Positions 16,354 to 23,958 of a stretch of 64,000 nucleotides of DNA are shown here, in pieces. The DNA is from Bacillota bacterium (GTDB lineage: Bacteria > Bacillota > Bacilli > Paenibacillales > NBRC-103111): contig JAEWGW010000011.1 in assembly GCA_023388055.1 (NCBI GenBank), forward strand, positions 365,502-429,501. The letters are read 5' to 3'. How positions within the stretch are numbered: position 1 is the stretch's first letter; every line of letters begins with the position of its first letter. The notes under the pieces were generated by a model that ran no database searches, was not told the origin of the DNA, and saw nothing but the letters and a program-made list of their open reading frames with translations. Position numbers and translations under genes: made by a program.

Positions 16354-17058
16354 ATGGATGATGTGAAGGACAAAAAAATACTGATTGTGGATGACGAGCC
16401 GGAGATCCGGACCATGGTGGAGCGTTTTTTGCGGAAGGAAGGCTTTTACCGTATTTTCACTGCCTTCCATTGTGAGTCCGCCCTTGCCGTCTGCCGTGCC
16501 GAGAAGCCGGATATTATCGTTCTGGATGTGATGCTGCCGGATGGGGACGGATTTTCCCTGCTTTCCGCCATCCGGAGTTTTGCCGATACACCGGTGCTCT
16601 TTCTTTCGGCCCGGGGGGAGGATGAGGACCGGCTGCTTGGACTTGGTCTGGGAGCGGATGATTATATCGTAAAGCCGTTCCTTCCGCGGGAGCTGGTGCT
16701 GCGGCTGACGGGTGTATTAAAACGGGTATATGCGCCTCCTGCAGTTGAGCAGTCTGCCATGTTCCGGCTGGGGGAACGGGTTGTGGATCTGGACTGCGGG
16801 GTTGTCAGAGGGGAGGGGGAAGAGCTGCCCTTAACGGCAAAGGAGCTGGCCATTCTGATGAAGCTCTACGATAACCGGGGCCGCATTGTGACCAGCGATG
16901 TGATCTGCCAGACGGTGTGGGGAGACGACAGCTACGGCTATGAGAATACATTGATGGTCCATGTCAGGCGGGTACGCGAAAAAATCGAGCCAACCCCCTC
17001 CAAGCCCGTGTATCTGCTGACGGTACGGGGATTGGGCTACAAGCTGGTGGTTAGCTAA
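16354..17058 (+). CDS. Response regulator, OmpR/PhoB family
   Basis: I start at ATG 16354, which follows GGAGGGGTG; the reading frame stays open further upstream but would overlap the ATPase gene. The 234-residue protein has a receiver domain with DDEPE, phospho-acceptor Asp 58 in VLDVMLPDGDG and the conserved Lys in IVKPF. A C-terminal winged helix ends VYLLTVRGLGYKL. It should bind the divergent 174-bp region shared with the ABC operon and activate resistance when its kinase senses a peptide. A TATAAT at 16330-16335 may be its -10 box, but no good -35 box is seen. Confidence 0.88.
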   Translation: MDDVKDKKILIVDDEPEIRTMVERFLRKEGFYRIFTAFHCESALAVCRAEKPDIIVLDVMLPDGDGFSLLSAIRSFADTPVLFLSARGEDEDRLLGLGLGADDYIVKPFLPRELVLRLTGVLKRVYAPPAVEQSAMFRLGERVVDLDCGVVRGEGEELPLTAKELAILMKLYDNRGRIVTSDVICQTVWGDDSYGYENTLMVHVRRVREKIEPTPSKPVYLLTVRGLGYKLVVS

Positions 17059-17059
17059 T

Positions 17060-18457
17060 ATGGAGGGGATCATCCGTATATTGCGCCGTTTTGTCGCAGC
17101 GACCATTCTGCTTTCCCTGCTGCTCCTGGTTTTGAATGCGATCCTGCTGGGCACTGTGGTTTTTCAAAAGCTGAACGAGCCGCCTTCACCGGAGCGTGTG
17201 CTTAAGGAGGCTGTCGGTGGATTAACGAGAGCAGGGGACGGCTATCGCTTCGACAACCGGGCGGGGGAGCTGCTGGAGCAGAAAAACGCCTGGGCGATGC
17301 TTCTGGATGAAACCGGACAGGTACGGTGGGAGTACCGGCTGCCAGGGGATGTTCCCCGTTCCTTCAGCCTGCTGGAGGCGGCCAAATTTTCCCGGTATTA
17401 TCTGGCTGACTATCCGGTGTATATCTGGGAGCACCCGGACGGCTTGATGGTGGTAGGGTATCCCCAAAACAGCTACGCCAAATACAGGCTTGACCTGCCT
17501 ACGGATTGGCTTAGGGCTTTGCCGTGGAGGGTTGGGCTGTTGCTGCTCCTCAATGTGGCCGTGGCTGTTTTGATTTCTGTAGGGATTGGCACACGCCTGT
17601 TCCGCAAGCTCCGCCCTCTGGCGGCGGGAATCCACAAACTGGCCCGGGAGGAGAAGGTAGAGCTGGATTCCAAGGGGTTATTCGGGGATTTGGCGGTGAG
17701 CATCAATTCCGCTTCCGCTAGCCTTCAGCAAAAAACAGCGGCATTGAATGCCCGGGACGAAGCCCGCTCCAATTGGATTGCCGGTATCTCCCACGATATC
17801 CGGACTCCGTTATCCATGGTTTTAGGCTACGCCAGTGAGCTGGAGGAGAATGAGGAGCTGCCCCAGGAGCCGCGTCAGCAAGCGGGTATCATCAGGCGCC
17901 AGGGAGAAAAGCTCCGTTCCCTGGTCCATGATCTGAATCTGGTGTCCATGCTGGAGTATGAAATGCAGCCGCTTCATCTAAAGCCGGTCCGGCTGTCCGT
18001 GCTGGCGCGGCAGGCGGTGGCGGATGTGTTGAACAGCGGGTTGGATCCCCGTTACCAGCTTGAGTTCAGATCATCCGGTGATGAGACGGCCATTCAAGGA
18101 GACAACAAGCTGCTGCTTCGGGCGATCGCGAATCTGATCCACAACTGCATACGCCACAATCCGGAGGGCTGCCTTATTGTTGTGGAAACCTCCCAATCCC
18201 TTGATGGGGCAGACTATCGGCTCATGGTGAGGGATAATGGAAGAGGGATTCCGTTGGAGAAGCGCGCGGAGATCACCGAACTGCCGTATTCCGCTGCGAG
18301 AAAAGGTACAGTGGAGCTGGGTCATGGGCTGGGGCTGCCCATGGTGGACCGAATCGCGAAGGCGCATCAGGGCCGGCTGGAGCTGGAGGATGCTCCAGGC
18401 GGAAGCGGTCTGTCAGCGACTCTGGTGTTTCCCGGAGTGGGGGCAGCAGGCTCATAG
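17060..18457 (+). CDS. Membrane sensor histidine kinase
   Basis: The 465-residue kinase starts one base after the response regulator stop. It has membrane helices at about 11-35 and 155-177, enclosing an extracellular sensor of about 120 residues, then a HAMP-like linker, a HisKA helix with phospho-acceptor His 245 (GISHDIRTPLS), and an HATPase domain with NLIHNCIRHNP, DNGRGIP and GHGLGLPMV. The large outer domain separates it from the BceS-type intramembrane sensors and resembles CprK/NisK-like kinases that accompany LanFEG transporters. The ligand is not known. Confidence 0.87.
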   Translation: MEGIIRILRRFVAATILLSLLLLVLNAILLGTVVFQKLNEPPSPERVLKEAVGGLTRAGDGYRFDNRAGELLEQKNAWAMLLDETGQVRWEYRLPGDVPRSFSLLEAAKFSRYYLADYPVYIWEHPDGLMVVGYPQNSYAKYRLDLPTDWLRALPWRVGLLLLLNVAVAVLISVGIGTRLFRKLRPLAAGIHKLAREEKVELDSKGLFGDLAVSINSASASLQQKTAALNARDEARSNWIAGISHDIRTPLSMVLGYASELEENEELPQEPRQQAGIIRRQGEKLRSLVHDLNLVSMLEYEMQPLHLKPVRLSVLARQAVADVLNSGLDPRYQLEFRSSGDETAIQGDNKLLLRAIANLIHNCIRHNPEGCLIVVETSQSLDGADYRLMVRDNGRGIPLEKRAEITELPYSAARKGTVELGHGLGLPMVDRIAKAHQGRLELEDAPGGSGLSATLVFPGVGAAGS

Positions 18458-18466
18458 AAACAGCAA

Positions 18467-18500
18467 ACAGACCGCCGGATCACCGGGCGGTCTGTCTATT
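18467..18500 (+). terminator. Intrinsic terminator, probably bidirectional
   Basis: A 10-bp stem (ACAGACCGCC at 18467-18476 pairing with 18486-18495) lies between the kinase gene and the converging hydrolase gene, followed by a T-rich tract on the plus strand. Confidence 0.8.
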
Positions 18501-18529
18501 TGTTTGTTTGGCGTGATGGTCGTGAACCC

Positions 18530-19630
18530 TTAGCCGCGCGGCTTGGCCAGATTCATCTCCGCGCACATAAGCAGGAAGCCGCCTGCGCCGTGCAGGTCGT
18601 TTTCGCTGGTGGGGCGGGCAATGTAGTGGGCATAGTCGCCGATGCCGGTACCGATGCAGATGTTGCCAATACGCACGAAGCCGTTATCGTCGAACTTCAG
18701 GGTGTCGATGACACCTTGGTAGCCTTTCCATGCATAGTCCATATAGCTTTCATCCAGGTAACCGAAACGGACGGCCTTGGCGATGGCATGGACGAAGAGG
18801 GCGGTACAGGAATTTTCCAGCCAGTTGTCCGGACGGTCTGTTTTGTCAATCACTTGATACCACAAGCCGGTAGCCGGATCCTGGAACTTGGTCAGAGCGA
18901 TCAGCAGATCCTTGGTGATTTCCACCAGCTGTGCCTTGTCCTTGTGGTCCTCCGGCATATATTCGAACATTTCCAGAAGTGCAACCGGATACCAGCCGAT
19001 GGCCCGTCCCCAGAACTCCGGTGCACGTCCGGTAACCGGATCGGCCCAAGGAGTTTGTTTGCTGGCATCCCAGCCGTGGAACAGCAGGCCGGTTTTTTCA
19101 TCATGGGTATGTTTGTGCATCAGCAGCGCCTGGAAGGTCATCATGTCGAAGTATTCCGGTGCGTCGAAGGTTTTGCCGAACATGGTGGCGATGGGGCCTG
19201 CCATATAGAGCCCGTCCAGCCACATTTGGTTCGGATACCGGCCTTTGTGCCAGAAGCCGCCTTCTTCATTGACATTCCAGTCCTTCAGAAGGGGAACCAG
19301 GGTGTGCAGGGCGGTTTTGTAGCGTTCGTCGCCGGTTTCCTTGTACAGGTTGAAGAGCAATACGCCGGGTTGGATATCGTCCAGCTCGTCACGGTTGAAC
19401 TTCTTGACGCTTCCGTCCGGCTGTATTTGGGAGTCCACCCAACGTTTGATGTAGTCGAAATATGCTTTCTTATGGGTTTGCTGCCAAACCTTCTCCATGC
19501 CGGAGAGGAAGACACCTTGGTGGTAGTGGAAGCGGTCCGGCGGCAATTGCTCCGGCTCGAATTTGTTCATCAAGGCCTCGCAGGCTTTTTCTGCCCAGCC
19601 GATAGGGGTCAATGCTGTTTTTTCTGCCAT
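18530..19630 (-). CDS. Glycoside hydrolase family 105, unsaturated rhamnogalacturonyl hydrolase (YesR/YteR-like)
   Basis: The 366-residue (alpha/alpha)6-barrel protein carries RFHYHQGVFLSG near the start, DELDDIQPGV with Asp 85, and QMWLDGLYM with Asp 139, which corresponds to the catalytic Asp of YteR-type enzymes. It also has the EFWGRAIGWYP and WLENSCTALF blocks. These enzymes hydrate and remove the unsaturated uronic acid left by pectin lyases on rhamnogalacturonan oligosaccharides. There is no signal peptide, so it acts in the cytoplasm on imported oligosaccharides. A divergent AraC-type regulator begins 205 bp away and probably controls it. No partner lyase is present. Confidence 0.88.
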   Translation of the reverse strand: MAEKTALTPIGWAEKACEALMNKFEPEQLPPDRFHYHQGVFLSGMEKVWQQTHKKAYFDYIKRWVDSQIQPDGSVKKFNRDELDDIQPGVLLFNLYKETGDERYKTALHTLVPLLKDWNVNEEGGFWHKGRYPNQMWLDGLYMAGPIATMFGKTFDAPEYFDMMTFQALLMHKHTHDEKTGLLFHGWDASKQTPWADPVTGRAPEFWGRAIGWYPVALLEMFEYMPEDHKDKAQLVEITKDLLIALTKFQDPATGLWYQVIDKTDRPDNWLENSCTALFVHAIAKAVRFGYLDESYMDYAWKGYQGVIDTLKFDDNGFVRIGNICIGTGIGDYAHYIARPTSENDLHGAGGFLLMCAEMNLAKPRG

Positions 19631-19835
19631 GTGTGGATGATCCTCCTTGAGATTGATTCTCTTCTATCATGATGATACCATATGAAAATGCACATTATTT
19701 GCGGAACGGACAGAAATCTTCTTATATCTTGCGGGTTTGGGTGCAAAATTATACCATGAAGCAGAGGGCCTGTTATCCGGTCATCGGAGCGGCAGGAACC
19801 GCAGCATGGGGGCCACTTGGAAGGGAGGGATTGGT

Positions 19836-20672
19836 GTGGAGGATTTGACGTACCAGAATCGGGAGGGCACCTTTTCCATGACCCACCGGCAGGCGCTGTC
19901 CCATCATATGGCGTCCAGCCATTTTCACCCCACTTATGAAATCTACTATTTGCTCTCGGGGAAAAGGGAGTTTTTTATCCGCGACCGGACGCTGGTGATC
20001 CAGGAGGGGGATGTGATGATTGTCTCTCCCAATGTGCTGCACCGCACCACCAATGCGGCAGAGCCCCAGCATGAGCGGCTGATCGTGAATATCCACCGGG
20101 ATTTGATGCTGCCCGGCCAGGAGGGGGGGAGAGAAGTGCTGGCTCCTCTTGTGGGGGCGGACTACCGGATTGTCCGGTGCAGTCTGCAGGAGCGGCTGTA
20201 TGCGGATGAGCTGGCCCGGGGGATTATCGGGGAGGTGCAGCGGAAGGAGCCGGGCTTCGAGATGTTCGCGCTGACGCTGGCGCAGCAATTGCTCCTGTTC
20301 AGCTGCCGCCGGATGGCGGAGAAGGGGGAGGAGCAGCCGGAATACCCCAGTCCGATGCACGAGCGGATATCCGCGGTGGTCCGGTACATTAACGAGCATT
20401 ACATGGAGGAGCTGTCCCTGCAGCTGCTGGCGGAGCGGTTTTTTATTAGCCCGTATTATCTGAGCCGCTTCTTCAAGGAGGTAACGGGATTCGCTTTTGT
20501 GGAGTATGTAAACAGCGTACGGGTGAAGGAGGCGATGAAGCTGCTGGAGGAAACCAATCTGAAGGCCAGTCTCATCGCGCGGAAGGTGGGCTTCGGCAGT
20601 GTCACCCACTTTGGCCGGGTATTCCGGCAGGTGACCGGGCATCCGCCGCTGTTTTACCGGAAGCCGATGTGA
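19836..20672 (+). CDS. AraC-family transcriptional regulator with cupin sensor domain
   Basis: I use GTG 19836, which lies 7 bases after AAGGGAGG; the product has 278 residues. The N-terminal half is a cupin-like sugar-sensing domain (HFHPTYEIYYLLSG, then EGDVMIVSPNVLHRT). The C-terminal half holds two helix-turn-helix units, LSLQLLAERFFISPYYLSRF and the terminal VGFGSVTHFGRVFRQVTG signature. It is divergent from the GH105 gene, so a role as its oligosaccharide-responsive activator is likely. The intergenic 19631-19835 stretch presumably holds both promoters; I see no clear operator there. Confidence 0.87.
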   Translation: MEDLTYQNREGTFSMTHRQALSHHMASSHFHPTYEIYYLLSGKREFFIRDRTLVIQEGDVMIVSPNVLHRTTNAAEPQHERLIVNIHRDLMLPGQEGGREVLAPLVGADYRIVRCSLQERLYADELARGIIGEVQRKEPGFEMFALTLAQQLLLFSCRRMAEKGEEQPEYPSPMHERISAVVRYINEHYMEELSLQLLAERFFISPYYLSRFFKEVTGFAFVEYVNSVRVKEAMKLLEETNLKASLIARKVGFGSVTHFGRVFRQVTGHPPLFYRKPM

Positions 20673-20706
20673 TAGGAGTGGGGGCTCAAACTAGTCTCTT
20701 GTGAAA

Positions 20707-20731
20707 TAACGGAAGCATTTTTCCGCTAATG
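20707..20731. repeat. Short hairpin form of the TAACGGAA repeat family
   Basis: TAACGGAAGC, a short T-rich loop and CCGCTAATG form a small inverted repeat between the AraC gene and ybaK. It resembles the longer intergenic repeats near 7.8 and 26 kb. Confidence 0.35.
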
Positions 20732-20744
20732 TGAGCTTGGCCAG

Positions 20745-21251
20745 CTACTCCTCCCCAGCCTGCTCCTGCTCCGCTGCTTCCTTCACTAACCCCACGAATG
20801 AAGCCCGCACCAGTCCAGCCAGCTCCTTGGGGGCCAGCTCCATCTGCAGGCCTACCTGGCCTGCACTTACCGCAATCCGCCCTTGAGTCTCCGCACTTTC
20901 ATCAATAAAAGTGGGAAACAGCTTCTTCATGCCCACCGGCGAACATCCGCCGCGGATATAGCCTGTAAGCGGCTGCAGCTCCTTCATGGGCAGCATTTCG
21001 ATCTTCTTTTCCCCGGCTGCCCGAGCGGCTTTCTTCAGGTCCAGCTCCTCTCCGACAGGAATCACATACACCAACAGGCGGTTCCCGCTGTGGGCCACCA
21101 GCGTTTTGAATACCGCCTCTGGAGGGCGGCCAACCTTCACGGCCACCGCCGTTCCGTGAATTTGCCCGTCCTCATGGTCATATTCCAGGACAGTGTGGGC
21201 AATTTTATGCTTGTCCAGCATACGCAGTGCATTGGTTTTGGGTGTTGACAT
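20745..21251 (-). CDS. ybaK: Cys-tRNA(Pro) deacylase, YbaK/EbsC family
   Basis: This 168-residue single-domain protein matches YbaK: TNALRMLDKHKIAHTVLEYDH at the N-terminus, the VFKTLVAHSGNRLLVYVIPV core, and KKIEMLPMKELQPLTGYIRGG, where a conserved lysine is required for activity in the family. YbaK hydrolyses cysteine mischarged on tRNA(Pro). It has its own ribosome site (AAGGATG) and no co-transcribed neighbour. The C-terminal tail is slightly longer and more acidic than usual. Confidence 0.9.
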   Translation of the reverse strand: MSTPKTNALRMLDKHKIAHTVLEYDHEDGQIHGTAVAVKVGRPPEAVFKTLVAHSGNRLLVYVIPVGEELDLKKAARAAGEKKIEMLPMKELQPLTGYIRGGCSPVGMKKLFPTFIDESAETQGRIAVSAGQVGLQMELAPKELAGLVRASFVGLVKEAAEQEQAGEE

Positions 21252-21347
21252 TGTTCGGTCATCCTTTCTTCATTAGCACCCATTATAACCCTTTGCCACC
21301 CCGCCGGTGAACAGAAAAATTGGGTATACCGAATCCGCAAACTTCAT

Positions 21348-21377
21348 TTGCTAATTTTCGGAATATTCCGTTATAAT
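21348..21377 (+). promoter_or_regulatory. Promoter with a perfect palindrome between -35 and -10
   Basis: TTGCTA (21348-21353) and TATAAT (21372-21377) are 18 bp apart. The spacer contains the perfect 12-bp palindrome CGGAATATTCCG (21359-21370), where a repressor would occlude RNA polymerase. Confidence 0.6.
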
Positions 21378-21404
21378 AAAAGTATGAAGCTTTTTTCACG
21401 AAAA

Positions 21405-21424
21405 TAGAGGAGAACCCGCCTCTA
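21405..21424 (+). other. Small leader hairpin
   Basis: TAGAGG (21405-21410) pairs with CCTCTA (21419-21424), about 20 bases after the predicted transcript start and directly before an AAGGAG site. Confidence 0.4.
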
Positions 21425-21442
21425 GTGGAGAAGGAGTTAGGC

Positions 21443-21622
21443 ATGGAGGGTGCCCTGTGGGGGAGTTTGTTCACAGAAAGCACCAATCCGGAAGGGTTTT
21501 CTCCGCTGTCTCCGGCATATAATGGAGTAAGGAGCTTTCGGCCCATTAGCGCCGGGGACTCGAAAAAAGCCGCGCACGACCCCGCCTGGGGAACACTGTT
21601 ATTCATAAAAGAAAGGAGCTGA
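21443..21622 (+). CDS. Possible small protein of 59 residues, unknown
   Basis: ATG 21443 follows AAGGAG (21431-21436) by 6 bases, downstream of the palindrome-bearing promoter. The product has no membrane segment, Cys motif or similarity I recognise; it is rich in Ser, Pro, Gly and Ala. The same 590-bp gap (21252-21838) may instead hold a structured leader RNA, since the segment at about 21530-21610 is GC-rich and could fold. From 21623 to 21838 I see only an AT-rich stretch and the ribosome site of the next gene. Confidence 0.3.
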   Translation: MEGALWGSLFTESTNPEGFSPLSPAYNGVRSFRPISAGDSKKAAHDPAWGTLLFIKERS

Positions 21623-21838
21623 CATAGGGGAACCCGGGATTTAAGCAACACAATCTCATTTCTTTTTCCTCTTCCAAATTCTCTTTCACGAAAAACCTCA
21701 CCCTTTTCATCCGTTTCACCAAAACCTCATACCTATCACAAGCCAATGACCTCTTAAACATGCAACTGTGTTTGAAAATGAATCATTTTGGAGTTGGCGC
21801 TGAAAGCTTAAAGGGAAAATAATAGAGAGGGAGCTCTT

Positions 21839-22438
21839 ATGACGATAACCTTTGAAAAAGCCCATGCAGCGGATCATATGCAATTGACGGATCTTACTTT
21901 TCGCTCGAAACGGTACTGCAACTATCCTGACCGGTATTACGATATTTGGCGGGACGAATTGAACATCACGGAAGACTATATCAGCAAGAATCTGGTTTAC
22001 ACCGCCCGGACCGGCGGCATGATACTTGGTTATTATGCTATTGTGAAGGCCGACGAGGGTTACTGGGCGGGAAGAGTGTTTATCCATAAAGGCTATTGGC
22101 TGGAGCATAACTACATCCGGCCGGAGTATATCGGGCAAGGCATCGGCACCAAGCTGATGGAGCACGCCCTGGAGCAATGCCGGAAGCTTGGCATACCGCG
22201 GCTGTATTTCTTCGCCGATCCCCATGCGGAGTCCTTCTACCGCAAGTTCGGCGCCCGTTTTATTGCCAAGGCGGATTCCAGCATCGAAGGCAGACTGCTG
22301 CCCTTGTATGAGCTTGCTGTTGATCAGTGGAGCGACTACAAGCTGGCGGAAGTGCGCGACTTTCACGAAGACAACCTGCTTACCTTTCCGGAAGTCCATG
22401 CAGGTGCACTGGACACGCACGGATCGGGACGGCATTAA
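21839..22438 (+). CDS. GNAT-family N-acetyltransferase
   Basis: The 199-residue protein shows the acetyl-CoA-binding motif A as IRPEYIGQGIGTKLMEHAL, preceded by a core strand (RVFIHKGYWLEHNYI) and followed by LYFFADPHAESFYRKFGARF, the usual GNAT C-terminal pattern. The substrate is not predictable; related proteins act on small amines or protein N-termini. GAGAGGGAG precedes ATG 21839. About 40 residues at the C-terminus extend beyond the GNAT core and include DFHEDN. Confidence 0.82.
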   Translation: MTITFEKAHAADHMQLTDLTFRSKRYCNYPDRYYDIWRDELNITEDYISKNLVYTARTGGMILGYYAIVKADEGYWAGRVFIHKGYWLEHNYIRPEYIGQGIGTKLMEHALEQCRKLGIPRLYFFADPHAESFYRKFGARFIAKADSSIEGRLLPLYELAVDQWSDYKLAEVRDFHEDNLLTFPEVHAGALDTHGSGRH

Positions 22439-22535
22439 ACTTTAGACTGCAGCAATAAGAGGCATCGGCGCCTTGTGGCAGCCGGTGCTTTTTGTTTTAC
22501 ATACATACATTCAAACCCTAGAAGGAGTGGAGCGT

Positions 22536-23498
22536 GTGACCAAACCCAACATTATCGTGTACAAAAAAGTAGAGCCCGCGGTACTGGAGTATTTGGCGGA
22601 AACCTGTACGGTGACCTATTTTGAAAAGCTGACGGATGAGGTGTATCCCAGCTTCCTCAACGCTCTGAAGGAGGCGGAAGGACTTCTCGGGGGAGGACTG
22701 AAGGTAGACCGGACCCTCTTGGAACAGGCTCCACGGCTCCGGATTGTCTGCAACACCTCGGTAGGCTACGACAACCTGGATATGGAGGAGCTGAAGCAGC
22801 GGGGGATTGCAGCCACCAATACCCCGGAGGTGCTGAACGAAACCGTGGCGGATACGGTAATCGCCCTGATGCTGGCCGCGGCGCGGAGAATTCCGGAGCT
22901 GGATGCCGCTGTCCGCAAGGGGCTGTGGGGAACGGAGCCCGCCGATAGCTGGTACGGGGTGGATGTTCATCACAAAACCCTGGGCATCATCGGAATGGGC
23001 GGTATCGGCAATGTCATCGCCCAGCGGGCGAAATTCGGCTTTGGTATGGATATTCTGTACCATAACCGAAGCCGTAAGCCGGAGGCGGAGGAGCGGTTTG
23101 GCGCGCGGTACTGCGGGTTGGATGAGCTGTTGGGGACGGCGGATTTTGTGTGTCTGATGACGCCTCTGACTCCGTCAACAGCCGGATTGATCGGCAAGCG
23201 GGAGCTCAGTCTGATGAAGCCGTCGGCCATCTTCATTAACGGCTCCAGAGGAGCGACGGTGGACGAAGAAGCGCTGGTGGAGGCACTGGAGAAAAGGACC
23301 ATCCATGCCGCGGGTTTGGATGTATTCGTAGAGGAGCCGCTGCCCGGCGATCATCCGCTGACCCGTTTGGACAATGTGGTGCTGGCGCCTCACATCGGCT
23401 CGGCCACTGGAGAAACACGGTTGAAGATGGCTATGCTGGCGGCGGAGAATCTGACAGCGTTCGTACAGGGGCGGACCCCGCCGACTATGATCCTGTGA
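22536..23498 (+). CDS. D-isomer-specific 2-hydroxyacid dehydrogenase (glyoxylate/2-ketogluconate reductase type)
   Basis: GTG 22536, 8 bases after GAAGGAG, gives a 320-residue enzyme. The NAD(P)-binding signature GIIGMGGIGNVIAQRA follows a partial catalytic domain with SVGYDNLD. The catalytic set is visible as Arg in INGSRGATVDE, Glu in VEEPLPGDHP and His in APHIGSATGETR. The pattern is closest to the GhrB/YvcT group that reduces glyoxylate, hydroxypyruvate or 2-ketogluconate. No operon partner is evident. Confidence 0.87.
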   Translation: MTKPNIIVYKKVEPAVLEYLAETCTVTYFEKLTDEVYPSFLNALKEAEGLLGGGLKVDRTLLEQAPRLRIVCNTSVGYDNLDMEELKQRGIAATNTPEVLNETVADTVIALMLAAARRIPELDAAVRKGLWGTEPADSWYGVDVHHKTLGIIGMGGIGNVIAQRAKFGFGMDILYHNRSRKPEAEERFGARYCGLDELLGTADFVCLMTPLTPSTAGLIGKRELSLMKPSAIFINGSRGATVDEEALVEALEKRTIHAAGLDVFVEEPLPGDHPLTRLDNVVLAPHIGSATGETRLKMAMLAAENLTAFVQGRTPPTMIL

Positions 23499-23577
23499 GC
23501 TTTTCGGCCGGAACGATTGATCACATGCGCATTCTGTTCTATGATTAGAGAAATTCTGCGAGGGGAGTATGGGGCTT

Positions 23578-23784
23578 ATGTTTAAAAAAGGAGATGTCCT
23601 GACGGCGTCCGTCGATTTTGACAATGCTTTATATTTTGCGGTCGCGGTGGAAATCTGGAAGGACGGCAAATTCATCGATTGTGGCGGATCTATCACCAAG
23701 GTTACAGAGGATGAAGTCTTCATTGGTTATGACGATGGGGAGCATTATCCCCGGTATACGTATGAATTCCGTGTGCGGGAGTAG
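23578..23784 (+). CDS. Small conserved-looking protein of 68 residues, unknown
   Basis: I start at ATG 23578, which is 10 bases from AGGGGAG; an ATG at 23569 abuts that site and is less likely. The protein looks like a small beta-rich domain (FKKGDVLTASVDFDNALYF, then KVTEDEVFIGYDDGEHY) with no signal or membrane segment. It is followed by a clear terminator. I do not recognise the family. Confidence 0.55.
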   Translation: MFKKGDVLTASVDFDNALYFAVAVEIWKDGKFIDCGGSITKVTEDEVFIGYDDGEHYPRYTYEFRVRE

Positions 23785-23816
23785 CGTTGACGCGGGATGC
23801 AGCAGCACAATACTTA

Positions 23817-23849
23817 TCTCCTTGGGGGTTAACCCAGGGGGATTTTTTT
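23817..23849 (+). terminator. Intrinsic terminator
   Basis: TCTCCTTGGG pairs with CCCAGGGGGA around GGTTAA, followed by seven T residues. Confidence 0.8.
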
Positions 23850-23958
23850 GTGCCAGGGTAGATGCTTATTTTCTGTAGAACATCCCCCCCAATATGAATA
23901 TCCTATCTTGAAACTATGAATATAAGGGATTTTATTAGGAGAGAAAGGAGAAAGGAAA

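Noticed and set aside
18500..19672. 390-residue reading frame on the plus strand
   Set aside because: It is antisense to the GH105 gene, whose motifs are clear; the composition reflects the opposite codon strand.
21500..21620. Possible c-di-AMP-type riboswitch, from a GCCGGGGAC segment
   Set aside because: Only one short segment resembles the ydaO consensus; the partner motifs and a regulated downstream gene are missing.
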